Positions 20,620-32,058 of a stretch of 64,000 bases of DNA are shown one piece after another (within the stretch, counting starts at the first letter, position 1; every line of letters starts with the position of its first letter). The stretch spans positions 6,544,356-6,608,355 of the forward strand of contig SDUX01000007.1 of NCBI GenBank assembly GCA_008729055.1, written 5' to 3'. The position numbers and the translations under genes were made by a program. The notes below the pieces were generated by a model. That model had not been told where the DNA came from. It did no database searches and was given only the letters and a program-made list of their open reading frames with translations. This DNA comes from Pyropia haitanensis. Lineage: Eukaryota; Rhodophyta; Bangiophyceae; Bangiales; Bangiaceae.

Positions 20620-23127
20620 CTACCGCACCACCTGCGCCGCGGACCCCGTGGAGCCAACGTCGCCGCTGCTACGGCAGCGGCGGAGGACGCCCTCGTCCTC
20701 CGAGTCCGAGTCCACCCACAGCGCCGGGTTGGCGAGGCCCACCCGCTCCAGCAGCGCCACCACCTCGTCCCCGTCGAGCCGCTGCAGCGACGTGACCGCC
20801 CCGTCGCGCACCGCCCGCGCCCGGAGGTACAGGTCGTGCGCGCGGAGGCGGCTCTTGAGCGCCCGGATGTCGGCGCGGAGGCTCTCGCGGCGCTCGGCAA
20901 TGGCGCGGCCCATGCCGCCGACGGCGCCCACGACGCCCGCCGCCTCGGCCGCCAGCCGCGCACCCTGCGCCGCCACCCCGTCCGCGACGCGCACCTTGAC
21001 GTCCCGCACCAGCGGCACCTCGTCCGCGGCCGCCGCGACGCGCGCGGCGTGGCGGCGGAGCGCGCGCTCCAGCGCCGCCGCGTCGCGGCGGCGCGCGTAC
21101 AGGCGGGTCATGTGGGGCACCTCCACGGTGTAGACAAACGCCACGTGGGCGAGCTGCGACGCCGCCGCCACCGCGCCGAGTGCCCACGAGCCAGTCGCCA
21201 GGGCCAGGCCGTACGTGCCGAGGCAGCCGAGCGCGGCGGTCGGGTGGTTGACGTACCGAAAGACGCCCGTATAGACGGGCGCCTTGCGGGTGGGGGGGAG
21301 GAAAAAGTCGGCGTACGCGGCCGCGTCCTCGCCAATCGCGTCCCGCGCGGAGCGGGTGGCGTAAAACGCGATCGTGCCCAGGCCCGCACTCAACGCGGTG
21401 CGCGCGGCCGCGGCGGGGGAGGCGAGGCACGTCGCCACCCAGCCGGGCGCCACGTGCGCCGCGGCAACGAGAAACACCACCCGGTTGACCACCGCCGACG
21501 TGTAGTAGACGCGCTTCCACTGCGCAAACGCGGTGGCGGGCGAGTCGCCCCGCGCCGCCGCCGCGCGCGTCCACGATGCCTGCACCGACTGGCGGTAGAG
21601 GAGGGTGCCAAGGCCAGCCCAGTGGGCCACCCGCCACGCCACCAGCTGCGCCATATAGTAGGCCGGGCTGAGGCCGGGCCAGAACGCGGTGACGAGCACA
21701 TGCGCAAGCAGCGCACCCAGCGCAAGGTCGCCCTGCCGCAGTGGCTCCAGCTGCGCCAGCCCCAGCACGTCGTACGCCGTCCCGGCGGCAGCAGAGGCCG
21801 CCGCCGCGGCCATCGCGCTCCCCGAAGAGCTCGGTGCCAGCTTGGGCGATGCCGGTGTCACTGCCGCGGCCGCAGACGACGTGCCCGGAGTCGGGGCGGG
21901 CTTGGCCGCCTTGGGCCCGTACGTACGCTGGATGTGGGGCTCCTCAATGGCGACCAGGAAGAGCAGCTGCAGCGCGTGCGCGAGCATCGATGCGAGGAGG
22001 AGGGTGTACGACCGCGCAATGAGCGCAAACCCGTAATACGCCGCGTAGCCGACCGTGTACATGGGGTGGGGGAAGAGCTCAAAGACACCGTCAAAGATCA
22101 GCTCCCCGTCCATGAGGAAGAAAAAGTCGCCCCAGTACCACGCAAAGTCCCCCACGCACCGGTGCGCCGACGCCTTGGCCCAGTAGCAAAACGCCACGAG
22201 GCCCGCACCGACCGCGGCGGCGGCCACCCCCCCCGGCCCGGTCGGCAGGCCCGCGTCGGCCATGCACTTGGCCACCAGCAGCACGTACGTGCAGCCGTCG
22301 TTGGCGAGAACCAGCATCGCGCCCGCCCGAAAGACCAGCCACGCGTTGAGCTCCACGGGCGCCTTGGACCACCGGTAGTCGGCGCCCATGGAGCCCGTCA
22401 CCGCCCGCTTCAGCGCCGCCGTCGCTTTCGGCGACAGCCCCGCCACCCACCGCGTCACCACCGACGAGTGGCTCTGGGACCGCAGCAGCACGCCGAGGCC
22501 GACGTTGTACGCCAGCCGCCAAAACCCAAACAGCGCGACGTACACGCCCGTGGGCAGGGACCGCACAAACAACAGCGACAAGCAGTTGAGGGCCAACATG
22601 GACACGACGGCCACCTCCGAGGGGCCCCAGTTACGGGGGAAGGCCAGCGCGTCCACCATGTCCAGGGTGCGGGGGACGGGAAACCGCACGCCTGACGCGA
22701 CGTACCCAATTTTGGGTGCCACCGCCGGCGCTGCTGACGGCGGCGCCGACGCGGCGGCCGCCGCCGCCGCCGCCGCCGTGCGGGCGCTGGGCGTCAGGAG
22801 GGCCTCGTCCACCCCCTCTGCATCCGCGTCGGCGCCCGCGTCCTCTGCTACAAGGTGCGACGCCGGGCTCGGCGCCGCCGACACGTTGGAGATGCCCCCA
22901 CTCGACGTGGAGCACTCGTCCGGCCCCCCCCCCATCGAGCCGTCCGTGTCCGATGTGCCGCTGACGCTGCTGCTGCGGCTGCGGCTGCGGTTGCGGAGGC
23001 CGAGCGGTGCGGACGCCGCGCCCGCCGTCGCTGCCGCGGCCGCCACCACGCCGGGGTTGGGGCGGTCCACGGGCAGCCCGGGCGGCTGCCGCGCCCGAGC
23101 GCCCGACCCGCCGTCGCCCCCCGTCAT
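20620..23127 (-). CDS. CHO2: Phosphatidylethanolamine N-methyltransferase, CHO2 type
   Basis: An integral ER membrane methyltransferase that transfers methyl groups from S-adenosylmethionine to phosphatidylethanolamine, the entry to the methylation route to phosphatidylcholine. The 835-residue uninterrupted frame starts at the ATG 23127-23125, the first ATG of the frame. An acidic/Ser-rich cytosolic N-terminus of about 150 residues is followed by many hydrophobic helices in two homologous blocks. Each has the signature of this family: FFFLMDGELIFDGVFELFPH then HPMYTVGYAAYYGFALIARS with VAIEEPHIQRTYG in the first, and VYTGVFRYVNHPTAALGCLG with YTVEVPHMTRLYAR in the second. A Ser/Ala-rich loop separates the blocks. 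The soluble C-terminus (about 200 residues, SLRADIRALKSRLRAHDLYL) is helical and ends in an acidic Ser-rich tail. No introns and no frame breaks. Confidence 0.92.
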   Translation of the reverse strand: MTGGDGGSGARARQPPGLPVDRPNPGVVAAAAATAGAASAPLGLRNRSRSRSSSVSGTSDTDGSMGGGPDECSTSSGGISNVSAAPSPASHLVAEDAGADADAEGVDEALLTPSARTAAAAAAAAASAPPSAAPAVAPKIGYVASGVRFPVPRTLDMVDALAFPRNWGPSEVAVVSMLALNCLSLLFVRSLPTGVYVALFGFWRLAYNVGLGVLLRSQSHSSVVTRWVAGLSPKATAALKRAVTGSMGADYRWSKAPVELNAWLVFRAGAMLVLANDGCTYVLLVAKCMADAGLPTGPGGVAAAAVGAGLVAFCYWAKASAHRCVGDFAWYWGDFFFLMDGELIFDGVFELFPHPMYTVGYAAYYGFALIARSYTLLLASMLAHALQLLFLVAIEEPHIQRTYGPKAAKPAPTPGTSSAAAAVTPASPKLAPSSSGSAMAAAAASAAAGTAYDVLGLAQLEPLRQGDLALGALLAHVLVTAFWPGLSPAYYMAQLVAWRVAHWAGLGTLLYRQSVQASWTRAAAARGDSPATAFAQWKRVYYTSAVVNRVVFLVAAAHVAPGWVATCLASPAAAARTALSAGLGTIAFYATRSARDAIGEDAAAYADFFLPPTRKAPVYTGVFRYVNHPTAALGCLGTYGLALATGSWALGAVAAASQLAHVAFVYTVEVPHMTRLYARRRDAAALERALRRHAARVAAAADEVPLVRDVKVRVADGVAAQGARLAAEAAGVVGAVGGMGRAIAERRESLRADIRALKSRLRAHDLYLRARAVRDGAVTSLQRLDGDEVVALLERVGLANPALWVDSDSEDEGVLRRCRSSGDVGSTGSAAQVVR

Positions 23128-24908
23128 CGTTGGCGCGATGGCGGGCACCACAGCGGGGGAGCGTGGGGGGGGAGAGACAAGGGGCAAAGAGAAGGATAAA
23201 GAAGAGAGTAGTGAGGAGAAGGGAGCAGAGGAAAGGAGGGTGCGCACGCTCTCGAGGGTGGGTGTTGGGGTGAGGGCAATGCGGGACGGGGGAGGAGAGG
23301 GGACGAAGAGCAAGGGTGAAGCGGAGTGGACCGGTCAACGGCGGCGGGGGCGAGGGGATCCCCCAGCGGTGGACGCGCCAATGACCCGCTGGACGAATCG
23401 ACGCGGCCGGGGTCCCACTGACATTGGCAGGTCGGCGGTGTGCGTCGTGCTGCTGCACTGCCGCGGGCGGGGGGTCGAAGGGTTGTGGGGGGGGGGGGGT
23501 GCCTATCCGCGAAGCACGCGCTCAACAGCTGCAGGTGCTGGTGAGGAACCGGTGGTGGATTGATTGACCGGTGGTCAGGCGGCCGACCGGCCGGGCCACC
23601 GCCCCCCCACCCCCCTTGTTGCGTGTCCCTAATTGGTCGTCGGCGCGGCCGTTCGGGAGGGGCCACCTCTCCCAGCCAGGCAAAGGGCTCGGCGGTGAAC
23701 CAAACGCTCGATTGGCAATGCCAGCGGTGTGGGGCCACAGACGGGGAAACAGCCTGCGAGGGACGGGCGCCCGTCGTGCGATTCGAGGCTAAAAAACAGC
23801 CGACGATGCGGGGCCCGAAGTCGACGCCAGCACTTGTGGACTCTCCCCACGCGAGGCGATGTCAAACCAGACACGAGACGCGTGCCGACGCCGTGTGGTT
23901 TCGGCCGCTGTGGCCCGGTCGCGTCCCTGGCGGTCTTCAATTTGAGGTGCCTCTACTTACACTGTCTTGCGGCGAGGCCCCTCCGCCGTGTCTCGTCTGG
24001 TCGCCCCTCTGATGTTCTGTATGTACCGACTGTACAACGTCCTTGTGTGGCTGTGCGTGGGTCTGGTTCCGCACAGGGAGGCAAGTCCTTGCTAGGAAGT
24101 GGTTGAAATCAGACACGTGTGCGGACGACTCGCACGAATTGTTCCTGCAGACCCGTCGATGAGGTCGCGCGGCATTCCTGGAGACGTACGTGGAGCGGAG
24201 GGGTTTGGTCGCCGCCACCGCGCAAGGCGTCGCCGTTGATGGAAGGGACGCCGCGGGAGCGGTGGGCAGCGCCCCTTCCCCGACACCCGCCCTTTCTGGG
24301 TGCTTGCTCCTACAGTCTACGCGATGGGACGCTGCCTATCAGGCTACCGAATGCCAAGCTACTCCCGTCTCTCCTGCGGCATGCCCTTGCCCAACTCCCG
24401 TTAGGCACTGGACAGCGCCCCTTCTCCCGCGATCAGACGACACACCGTCTGGCTGTCTGCTCTTTGTTACTTGTGGCGCGTATCTTTGCGGCGACCCTCC
24501 TCTTCCATCATTCTAACTGTCGAGCGCCGGGGCTAGCCTGCACGACTGGTCAGCCAATGCACACCCTGCAGACGCGGCTGAAACCGCCCGCTCTCATCAG
24601 CGTGCTACAGCATCGGTCTGCGCGCCTGCCCATCAGATTGCGGAACCCGTCGCCATCAGGGGACTCAGTGGTGCGGCGCGACGCAAAAGGAAAGGGAAGA
24701 AGAGTGCTCTGCCCCAGAAAAACTTGATACTATGGGGCACCCGACGAGATGGCGAGCGCCGCTCCACAACAGAGCACCAGGGACGGAGAGGGGTGCGTCG
24801 GACGGCCCCGACGGGTCTGCCGTACAGGGCTTGCCGGGCAACGCAGCGCAGGGAGTAAAAGGAGAGCCACCCATGGCTAAAAAGAGAAGAAAAAGAGAGC
24901 CTCAGCCG
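23128..24908. other. Gene-poor region of lower GC content
   Basis: About 1.8 kb between two minus-strand genes. The part next to 23127 is purine-rich on the plus strand (23155-23300), the C/T-rich leader of the CHO2 gene. From about 23570 to 24900 GC content is visibly lower than in the genes, and short frames occur on all strands without recognisable motifs. No RNA gene or inverted repeat was identified. Confidence 0.5.
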
Positions 24909-27035
24909 CTACATCCAGTGGGTCCCCCCCCGCAGGTTGACCGGTTCCGGAACCGCGGGCCGGCCGTATGGCACGCCGCCGCCGGCCCCCCCATGGTCCC
25001 CTCCCCCACGGCGGACGTCCCCGTACAGCGGCGCGTCACCCGTGGGACCCCCGTGTGGCTCGTCGCGGCCGGTCGCGTCGCGGGCGTCTCTGCCGGCCCG
25101 GGTGGGGGTGTAGCCCTGGTGCAAGTTCGCGACGTGCTGCACAAGGAGGAACGGTAGGATGCAGGGGCCACAGAGCGAGAGTGAGAGACCATGTTGGCGG
25201 TCAGAAAGGCTGTGGGTTTGGCCGCGCAGCACAGCGCACGTCGGCGACTCGAGTCCGTTGCAAGCCGAGCAAGGGGCCAAACGAAGAGTGCAAGGACGGA
25301 AGGCAAGGGCGGGAACGGAAACGTACCTTGTCTCTGTTCCACACCTCCCCGAATGCCTTGAAGCACACCGGACATTCGTGCGGCTTGAGCTTCTCGTGTA
25401 CGTTGCGCTCGTGCACCCTGAGTGTCCAGCGCTCCGCAAATGCTACAGAGCACACGAACGCATGCACGGCCGAGAAGAGGAAAAAACACGCTCACCGCCA
25501 ATGCCCACGTGTGAGTCGAGTGTCCCCAAACGGCCATTCTCACTCGCAACGCCCAGCGAAAATGCGCGTGGAAGGCCACACGCACACCCGTGACGGATAC
25601 AAATGCATGCCAACGTACTCTTGCCACAGACGCTGCACTCGTACGGCCGCCGGCGCTCGTGCACCGCCGCAATGTGGCGGTGGAGGGACCCCTTTTGACC
25701 AAACCGATACCCGCACAGCCGACACGCAAACGCCTTGGCCCGGTCCCCGGATCGGCCGCCGCCGCTGTCGCGGCGCTTCTCCACCCCCCACCTGCGGTCC
25801 GGGGAGCTCTTGGTACTCCGCCCGCCGGGGGGGGTCCCGAGCGGATTCCCAGAGCGCCCGTCGGACCACGACGCTGACAGGTGGCCACCAGAGGCGACGG
25901 TGACCAAGCCACTGCCGCCACCAATTCCACCGCTCCAGGCGGGGGAGGGGGAGACGAATGGCCTGTCTTGACGGTCGGCGTAGGCACTGCCGGGGCCGGG
26001 AAGCGGGAGGGGCGCCAGGCCAGTGGCGCGACGCGCACCAGGGGCTTGGCTGTTTTCAGCTGCACCACCTTGCCAGTCGGCGCGCGCCGCGTCAGGCCGT
26101 CCGTCCGTCGCCGCCGCTACCGATGGGAGCGCGCTGGGGCCCAGGCCGAGGGAGGAAGAGAGCTCGGCAAAGCCCGGCAGGGAGCCAGCCCGGCGCCCGA
26201 TGCCCGGCGCCACTACCGGCAGCGGCGTCAGCGGGGACGGTGGCGGGGGGCTGCGGCCGCCCGTTCCAGCAGGCGCCACCCCCGACGCGTGGCGGCCGAG
26301 AGGGAGCTCTTCCGCTTTGGCCGCCGCGCCCAAGCCGTGCTGCAGGCCCCCGACCGACAGCGGGCGAAGCGGAGAGGAGTGGAGACTTGACGGGACGGGC
26401 GGCGTGGCACCAAGCGGCGACGCCATGTACAGCACCGGTGCTGAAGCCGGCAGGTCGGCAGCGCCGAACGGAGAGACACAGGAGCTGGCCGCGGCCGGAG
26501 ACGGTGTGGGCGCCGCCCAGGTGCTGGTTGGTGGGGAGGGCGGCAAGAGCGGATCCCGGCCGAGCCCCAGCTGCAGCAGCGACGGCAGTGGGCGGCTGCG
26601 GGTGGGAGCATCTCCATCGGCGGCCAGCGGCATCACCGCCATGCCGGGCGGTGCCACCGCGGCGGGGACGGCGGGGTCTTCGGGTGGAGCCGAGGGGAGT
26701 AGGGTTGGCACGCCGGCCGGGGTGTGGGAGGGGCGGAGATGTGGCGCCGGACCAGCAGGCCCGTCCGTGTGGAGTGGGGGAGGCTGCAGTAGCGGCGGTG
26801 AACAGCGGACGAGGTGCGGAGGGGGCACGGTTGCACGGCTCTGTCCCGCACCATCTTCTCTCTCGGACGAGAGCAGCGCGGAAAGGTCCATTGGCGGCCC
26901 ACCACCCACCCGCAGCTGTCGCCACCCCCGTCTCAGCACCCGCCGCCTGGGCCGCACATTGGGGCGGAAAAAGTCCTCCTTGCCGGTGGCGCCCCCCGCC
27001 ACCCGCTGCTGCGGGGCTTCTTTGTACCCCCGCAT
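24909..27035 (-). CDS. C2H2 zinc-finger protein, three exons (putative transcription factor)
   Basis: Three tandem C2H2 fingers at the C-terminus of a 586-residue protein. Proposed exons are 27035-25619, 25442-25327 and 25136-24909, all with GT-AG introns. Finger 1, CRLCGYRFGQKGSLHRHIAAVH, lies in exon 1 (listed as cysteine and histidine blocks CRLCGYRF and LHRHIAAVH). Finger 2 starts CSVCGK in exon 1 and finishes TFAERWTLRVHERNVH in exon 2. Finger 3 starts CPVCFKAFGEVWNRDK in exon 2 and finishes HVANLH in exon 3. Splicing restores exact C-x2-C-x12-H-x4-H spacing in both split fingers, which strongly supports the model. The start at 27035 (CTCACCATGCGG) follows a pyrimidine-rich leader. The first 400 residues are Pro/Ser/Ala-rich and probably disordered, with a basic stretch just before finger 1. 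The DNA target and role are unknown. Confidence 0.85.
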
Positions 27036-29646
27036 GGTGAGCTGGACTGCGCTGGTTGTTGCCCTGAGAGACGGGAGTGAGAGGGAGAGGAGGGGGTGGG
27101 TGGGGGGGGGGGGGAGGGGGGGGGGGGGGGAGGGGGCGGAGGAGGGGTTCGTATCTGAGCGCACGGCGAGGCACGGCAAAACATGCTGTTGGCAATGCCG
27201 CCACCACCGCCTGTCAAGTGGCTGTGGCGGGGCGCCGGCGGGGCTTGGCCCCCGCCGGGGAGGTCAACCCGCCCGGCCCAGCTGCTTCGTGCCGCGCGCC
27301 TTTGATCGGCCCCCCCCACGCCCCACCGTCTCGAGTGGGGGGGGGCGGTGCGGCCGGACTGTAACGAACCTGCTGTGCGCCCCACGCGCGCACGTGGAAC
27401 CGACCGACACGGTGCGGGCAGAGCCCAGCAAGGACATGAGGCTGGGGAGGGCGCGCGGGGAGGGGGGTGGAGAGCGGACGGGCGTCCAAGCAATCTGGAA
27501 GGGCGTTCGACCTCCCCCCCCCCTCCCCCGCCTCCCTTCCTCCCCTCGCCCGCACAGTCCACGCCCGGTTTTCATGCCCTGAGCGTGCCGCCACGACCGC
27601 ACAAGCTGTGTGCTGGGCAGCAGAGTGGTGGAGGTGCCGGGAGGAGGCACCCGTGCGCAGCTCTTCACGGAAGAGGCCCCCCAGCGCAACGAACAGGGGG
27701 GGGGCCCGACGGGGAACTGTTGGCAGGGCGAGGGGGGCGCCGGGCAAGACTCTCTGTGGCGGCAACGAGCCGTGGCGCCCGCACCCCCCCCTCGCCCCGG
27801 GCGGCGAGCATCGGGCGTCGTGCGCGAGAGGGGGTCAGCAATTTAGTGTGTTCCCGCGCGGGGGGGGGCGCGCCCCGATCGCTGGCCCCCCCAAAAACAT
27901 GGTAATCGCGACGGGAGGGGAGGCACGGCAGCACCCCACCGGTGGTCGGCTACGTTCCCGGGCGGCTGCGGCTCCACCCCATTGGCCTCAGCTGAGAAGC
28001 CCCTCGACACGCCCTTTGCAAGGCCATGGCGGTGGCGTATACGTTGTCAGGGGCACGGGCAGACCGCCTTGACGCTTTCCCCTGCGTGGGTCCTGCCGCC
28101 ACCCCAACCACCCATGGGCAGGGGGGGACGCGGGCAGCCGATTCCGGCTCTGTGCGAGGCCGCGCGTCGCACGGACCCGCGTTGGGGGCGTGGCGCAAAC
28201 CTCTCCGTCATTGCTGCAGTGCTGCACTGCGCCCATGCGTGCCGCAATTTTGTACCTCTCGTCGGCGACCGCCTTGCGGTGGGGGCGAGCGAAGGGCAGG
28301 GGCGCGTCCACGAAGCAGTCACCAGCTTCGGTCGCGGATTGGCTAGACCATAATGCACACAACACCCTATTTTCCGATGATTCGGAACCAACATGCTTCT
28401 GTCTGGGTACCTCAAAACCGTTGGCGTGCCGCGCCTCGCGGGTCAGGCACCGCCGGGGAGTAGTGAGCCCCTCCTCCCCCCGCCCCTGCACTCGGGCGGG
28501 GGCTGTTGGCTGCCAGACCGGCACGGGGCAGTGGCGGAAGAGGGGCGTCCTCCTCTCAGACGAGGCGAGCCGTTGCTGTGAAACCAGAGGATGGACTCGA
28601 TCGCATGTGACGCTCCTGCCCGTCAGGATGAGAAGATGTCTCTGCGGTGATTGGGCGGTGAGGGCAGCCGTTTCGCGTAGGAACTGTGTCACACGGACAG
28701 TTGAGCCGCCGTACCCGCCGCATGTGTCACCAACTGCAGTACGAGGTGGTGCACGATGCCTTTGGAAACCTCTAGCCGTCGATCCGCACCCGAGGTGCCG
28801 ACAAGGAGGCAGCAACATGTGCTGACCGTCCGCCCACGAGCACGACGGGTGGAAAAAGGAGGATCGGGGGGGGGTGGCTGCTTCGGTGGTGGTGATCCTC
28901 GCTCGTCGTTTGAGTGACATCGTCTGATTCGCGGGGCCCCGCGCCCCACCCCCCCCTCACGCCCTCCGCGGCCGCGGCAAGAGCCGCTGGCAAATAGGTG
29001 TCTCGCGGGCGCAGTATTGGACTCGTCTGCCTCCGTCTGCGGCACTCGCAGAGGCTCTTACCGCTGGGCCCTGACGCACGACAGGACGCAGAGGCAAACA
29101 CCATGTCGGGTGTTGCCTGGCTCTCCGTGCCGACGGGACGGCTAGTGCCACCGTCGAAAGGGGACCAACACCGCGACTGCCCGGCGGTGCGCTCGTGGAT
29201 CCGGGCTCGTGCGAGGGGCATGACCAGTGGCTTCCCCCGTGGGCCCGTAGCCAATGGGGACGGGAGGGCTACCGGTCGCTTTGGGCTGTGGGGTGGGGTT
29301 TTCTGCTGACGTTGCGCCAATGGCAGCTGCGAGACCGACGTGCGAGCGTTCAGTGTCATCCCAATTGCGGGCTGTATGCACAGGGGTGCTACTATATTCA
29401 ATGCTACTCTGCGCTGTTCGTAGGAGATTGTTTGTACTCGTCTATCGCAGATTGAGACACGAGAAGTAGTTGCCGCGGTGGACACCTGGAACGCGGCCAG
29501 GCAGACGCCGGATCCCGCCTTTGGTCCCAATGACGTTGCACTGCGCACCTCCACCCTCTCGCCCCCACGCCTGCAGCCGCCTCTCTTCTTGCCGCGCTCT
29601 CGCTTCCCCGGCCAGTCGCGCCTGTTCTCCCTTGCCGTCCCGGCGC
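27036..29646. other. 2.6-kb gene-poor region
   Basis: Upstream region shared by the divergent zinc-finger and folD genes. Plus-strand G-rich sequence at 27077-27135 is the C/T leader of the zinc-finger gene. From about 27900 to 29460 GC content is moderate and short frames occur on both strands without conserved motifs. A weak tRNA-like fold at about 29035-29090 was examined and rejected. Confidence 0.5.
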
Positions 29647-30849
29647 ATGGCGGCACCGCCCGCGGCGTTTGCCGTCTTCCCCCCCCCCGCCGCGGCTCGT
29701 GCGGTGACGCTCCGATCCCAGGCGCTCTGCCGGTGGGGCCTCGCCCGCCGCGCCCGCCCCACCCGCCGGCTGTGCGGCACCACCACCTACCTGGTCACGG
29801 AGGAGCGGCGCATCGCGGCGGCGGCGGCCACCCACTGGGCGCCGCGCGTCACCATGTCGGCCTCGGACGGCCAGCAGCCGTCGGCCGCGGCGGCGGCGGC
29901 CGCGTCGGCGGCGGCGGCCGCCGCGCCCGCCGCCGCGCCCGCCGCGACGACCGCGACGCTCCTTGATGGCAAAGCAACCGCTGCGACGGTACGGGAGGAG
30001 GTGGCCGTGCGGGTGGCGGCGCTCAAAAGCCGCTACGCGGATAACGTGTGTGGCGGCACGCCCGGCCTGGCGGTGGTCATTGTCGGCGAGCGCAAGGACT
30101 CCCAGACGTACGTGCGGTCCAAGCGGGCGGCGTGCGAGGCGGCGGGCATCGCGTCGTTTGGCTACGAGCTCCCCGCCGACGCGACGCAGGCGTCCCTGAT
30201 CGACCTCATCCGCACTCTCAACGGCCGGCCCGACGTGCACGGCATCCTGGTGCAGCTGCCGCTGCCGGCGGGCATGAACGACGAGGTCGTCCTCGACGCG
30301 ATTGCGCTGGACAAGGACGTGGACGGCTTCCACGCGCTCAACTTTGGGCGGCTCGCGATGGCGGGGCGCACCCCCCCGCGGGCGGTGCCGTGCACGCCCA
30401 AGGGGGTGATCGAGCTCCTCGACCGCTACGGCGTCGACCCGGCGGGCAAGCGGGCGGTGATCCTCGGCCGTAGCAACATTGTCGGCCTGCCCGTGGCGCT
30501 CCTGCTCATGCACCGCAACGCGACCGTGACGGTGTGCCACTCCAAGACCGTCGACGTGGGCGGGCTCGTCGCGCAGGCGGACATTGTCGTGTCGGCCGTC
30601 GGCCGGCCCGGCTACGTCAAGGCCGAGTGGCTCAAGCCGGGGTGCGTGGTGGTGGACGTTGGCATCAACGCGGTGGACGACGCGAGCAAGAAGCGGGGCT
30701 ACCGCCTGGTCGGCGACGTTGAGTGGGATGGCGCCCTGTCCGTGGCGTCGGCCATCACGCCCGTGCCGGGGGGGGTCGGGCCAATGACCATCGCGATGCT
30801 GCTGGTCAACACCGTCGACGCGGCGGAGCGGTGCTTTCAGCAACAGTGA
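29647..30849 (+). CDS. folD: Bifunctional methylenetetrahydrofolate dehydrogenase / cyclohydrolase (FolD)
   Basis: FolD interconverts 5,10-methylene-, 5,10-methenyl- and 10-formyl-tetrahydrofolate, supplying one-carbon units for purines, formyl-methionine and methyl groups. The core begins at ATLLDGKATAATVREEVAV and contains the active-site YVRSK motif (GERKDSQTYVRSKRAAC), VHGILVQLPLP, DKDVDGFH, PCTPKGVIELLDRYGVD, the NADP site GRSNIVGLPVALLL, and VVDVGIN. The C-terminus has ITPVPGGVGPMTIAML. All active-site landmarks are present. The protein has 400 residues from 29647, about 110 more than the bacterial enzyme. The extension contains an Arg/Leu-rich stretch resembling a targeting peptide and an Ala run. 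Other in-frame ATGs lie at 29530 and at 29854 (GTCACCATGTC, the best context), so leaky initiation could give organellar and cytosolic forms (inference). No introns. Confidence 0.93.
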   Translation: MAAPPAAFAVFPPPAAARAVTLRSQALCRWGLARRARPTRRLCGTTTYLVTEERRIAAAAATHWAPRVTMSASDGQQPSAAAAAAASAAAAAAPAAAPAATTATLLDGKATAATVREEVAVRVAALKSRYADNVCGGTPGLAVVIVGERKDSQTYVRSKRAACEAAGIASFGYELPADATQASLIDLIRTLNGRPDVHGILVQLPLPAGMNDEVVLDAIALDKDVDGFHALNFGRLAMAGRTPPRAVPCTPKGVIELLDRYGVDPAGKRAVILGRSNIVGLPVALLLMHRNATVTVCHSKTVDVGGLVAQADIVVSAVGRPGYVKAEWLKPGCVVVDVGINAVDDASKKRGYRLVGDVEWDGALSVASAITPVPGGVGPMTIAMLLVNTVDAAERCFQQQ

Positions 30850-31120
30850 CGCGGCGGGGTAGACGAGCGGGTGGCTGGTAGTGTCTAAATGGGGCACCCC
30901 TGTAGGCGGGTGGGGTGGGCACCCGGGCCATCCCGCCCTGGTATCGTGCGGTTTCTCCCGTTTGGCCGCCTCCCCAATCTAGTGCGGACCCGTGTGTCCC
31001 TGGGCTCCCCGTCGATGGGCTGCCCCCTGCTGTTTGAGGGCAGCCACGGTGTCGTGTGGCCACCCAACAGACCGCCCCCTCCCGCTCCCTTTGCCGCTGT
31101 CCGTACCACCCCCGCCGCCC
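30850..31120. other. Short convergent intergenic spacer
   Basis: A 271-bp spacer between the folD stop and the stop of the minus-strand thiamine gene. The part nearest 31120 is C-rich on the plus strand, that is, a G-rich trailer of the minus-strand gene. No feature was recognised. Confidence 0.6.
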
Positions 31121-31553
31121 CTACGCTCCCGCTTCGTCTCCCCACGCGCGGCCGAGGACCCCCCCCAGCTCCGCCGCGGCCGCCACCGGGTCGGCCGCCG
31201 CGGCAAACGCGGAAATGACGGCCACCCCCCCCGCGCCCGCCGCCACCACCGGCGGCACCCGCCCCGCGGTGACCCCCCCCACGCCCACGCACGGCACCCG
31301 CGCGGCGGCGGCGGCACGCACGGCGGCGGCGAGGCCCGGGAGCCCCTCGGGCGGCTTGCCCGGGTGGCTCGCCGACGCGTACACCGTGCCGACGAGGAGG
31401 TAGTCGACGCCCGCGGCGGTCGCGGCGGCCACCTCCGCGACCGTATGCGCCGAGGCGCCGACGAGGGCCGCCGGTGGCGGCACGGGGGGGGGGGCGCCGT
31501 CGGCGGCGTTGGCGGCGGCGGCGGAGGCGGCGGCGGCGGCGGTGGTGGTGGGA

Positions 31554-31607
<54 letters not shown>

Positions 31608-32007
31608 ATGGCGGCGCGGCCCGCCGCGACGGCGGCCGCCGACACGGCCGCGGCGGGCAGGTGGAGGCCGAGCCGCAGCCGCGGGTGGCGCGCCGCGACC
31701 GCCACCGCGGCGGCGGTAGACGTGTTGATGACGAGCGCGACGGGCGGCGGCGGGGGGGTGTCGGGGACGGCCGCCACGGGCGCCACATCCAGGGCCGCCG
31801 CGAGGCGCAACGCGAGTGCCGTCAGCTCCCGCGGCGGCACCTGCTTGTTCCGCAGTACCACCAGGGTGGTGCCGCCGCCGGCCGCGGCCGCCGCCGCCGC
31901 CGCCGCGGCGGCGGTCACGTCGGCGGCGGGGGCGACGCCGGTGGTGAGGAGCGCCAGCACGGGCAGGCGCACCGCCACGGCGGGCGTGCCGGCCGACCCG
32001 CCGCTGC

Positions 32008-32058
<51 letters not shown>

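Noticed and set aside
28190..28825. 211-codon plus-strand frame with an ATG
   Set aside because: Mixed codon use unlike the GC-rich third positions of real genes here, no motif, no leader/trailer skew.
29035..29090. tRNA-like fold on the minus strand (GGGCCCAGCGGTAAGAGC as A-box, GACGAGTCC as B-box, hairpin with GTG)
   Set aside because: No acceptor stem pairs, the T-stem does not close and position 33 is not T. At best a remnant.
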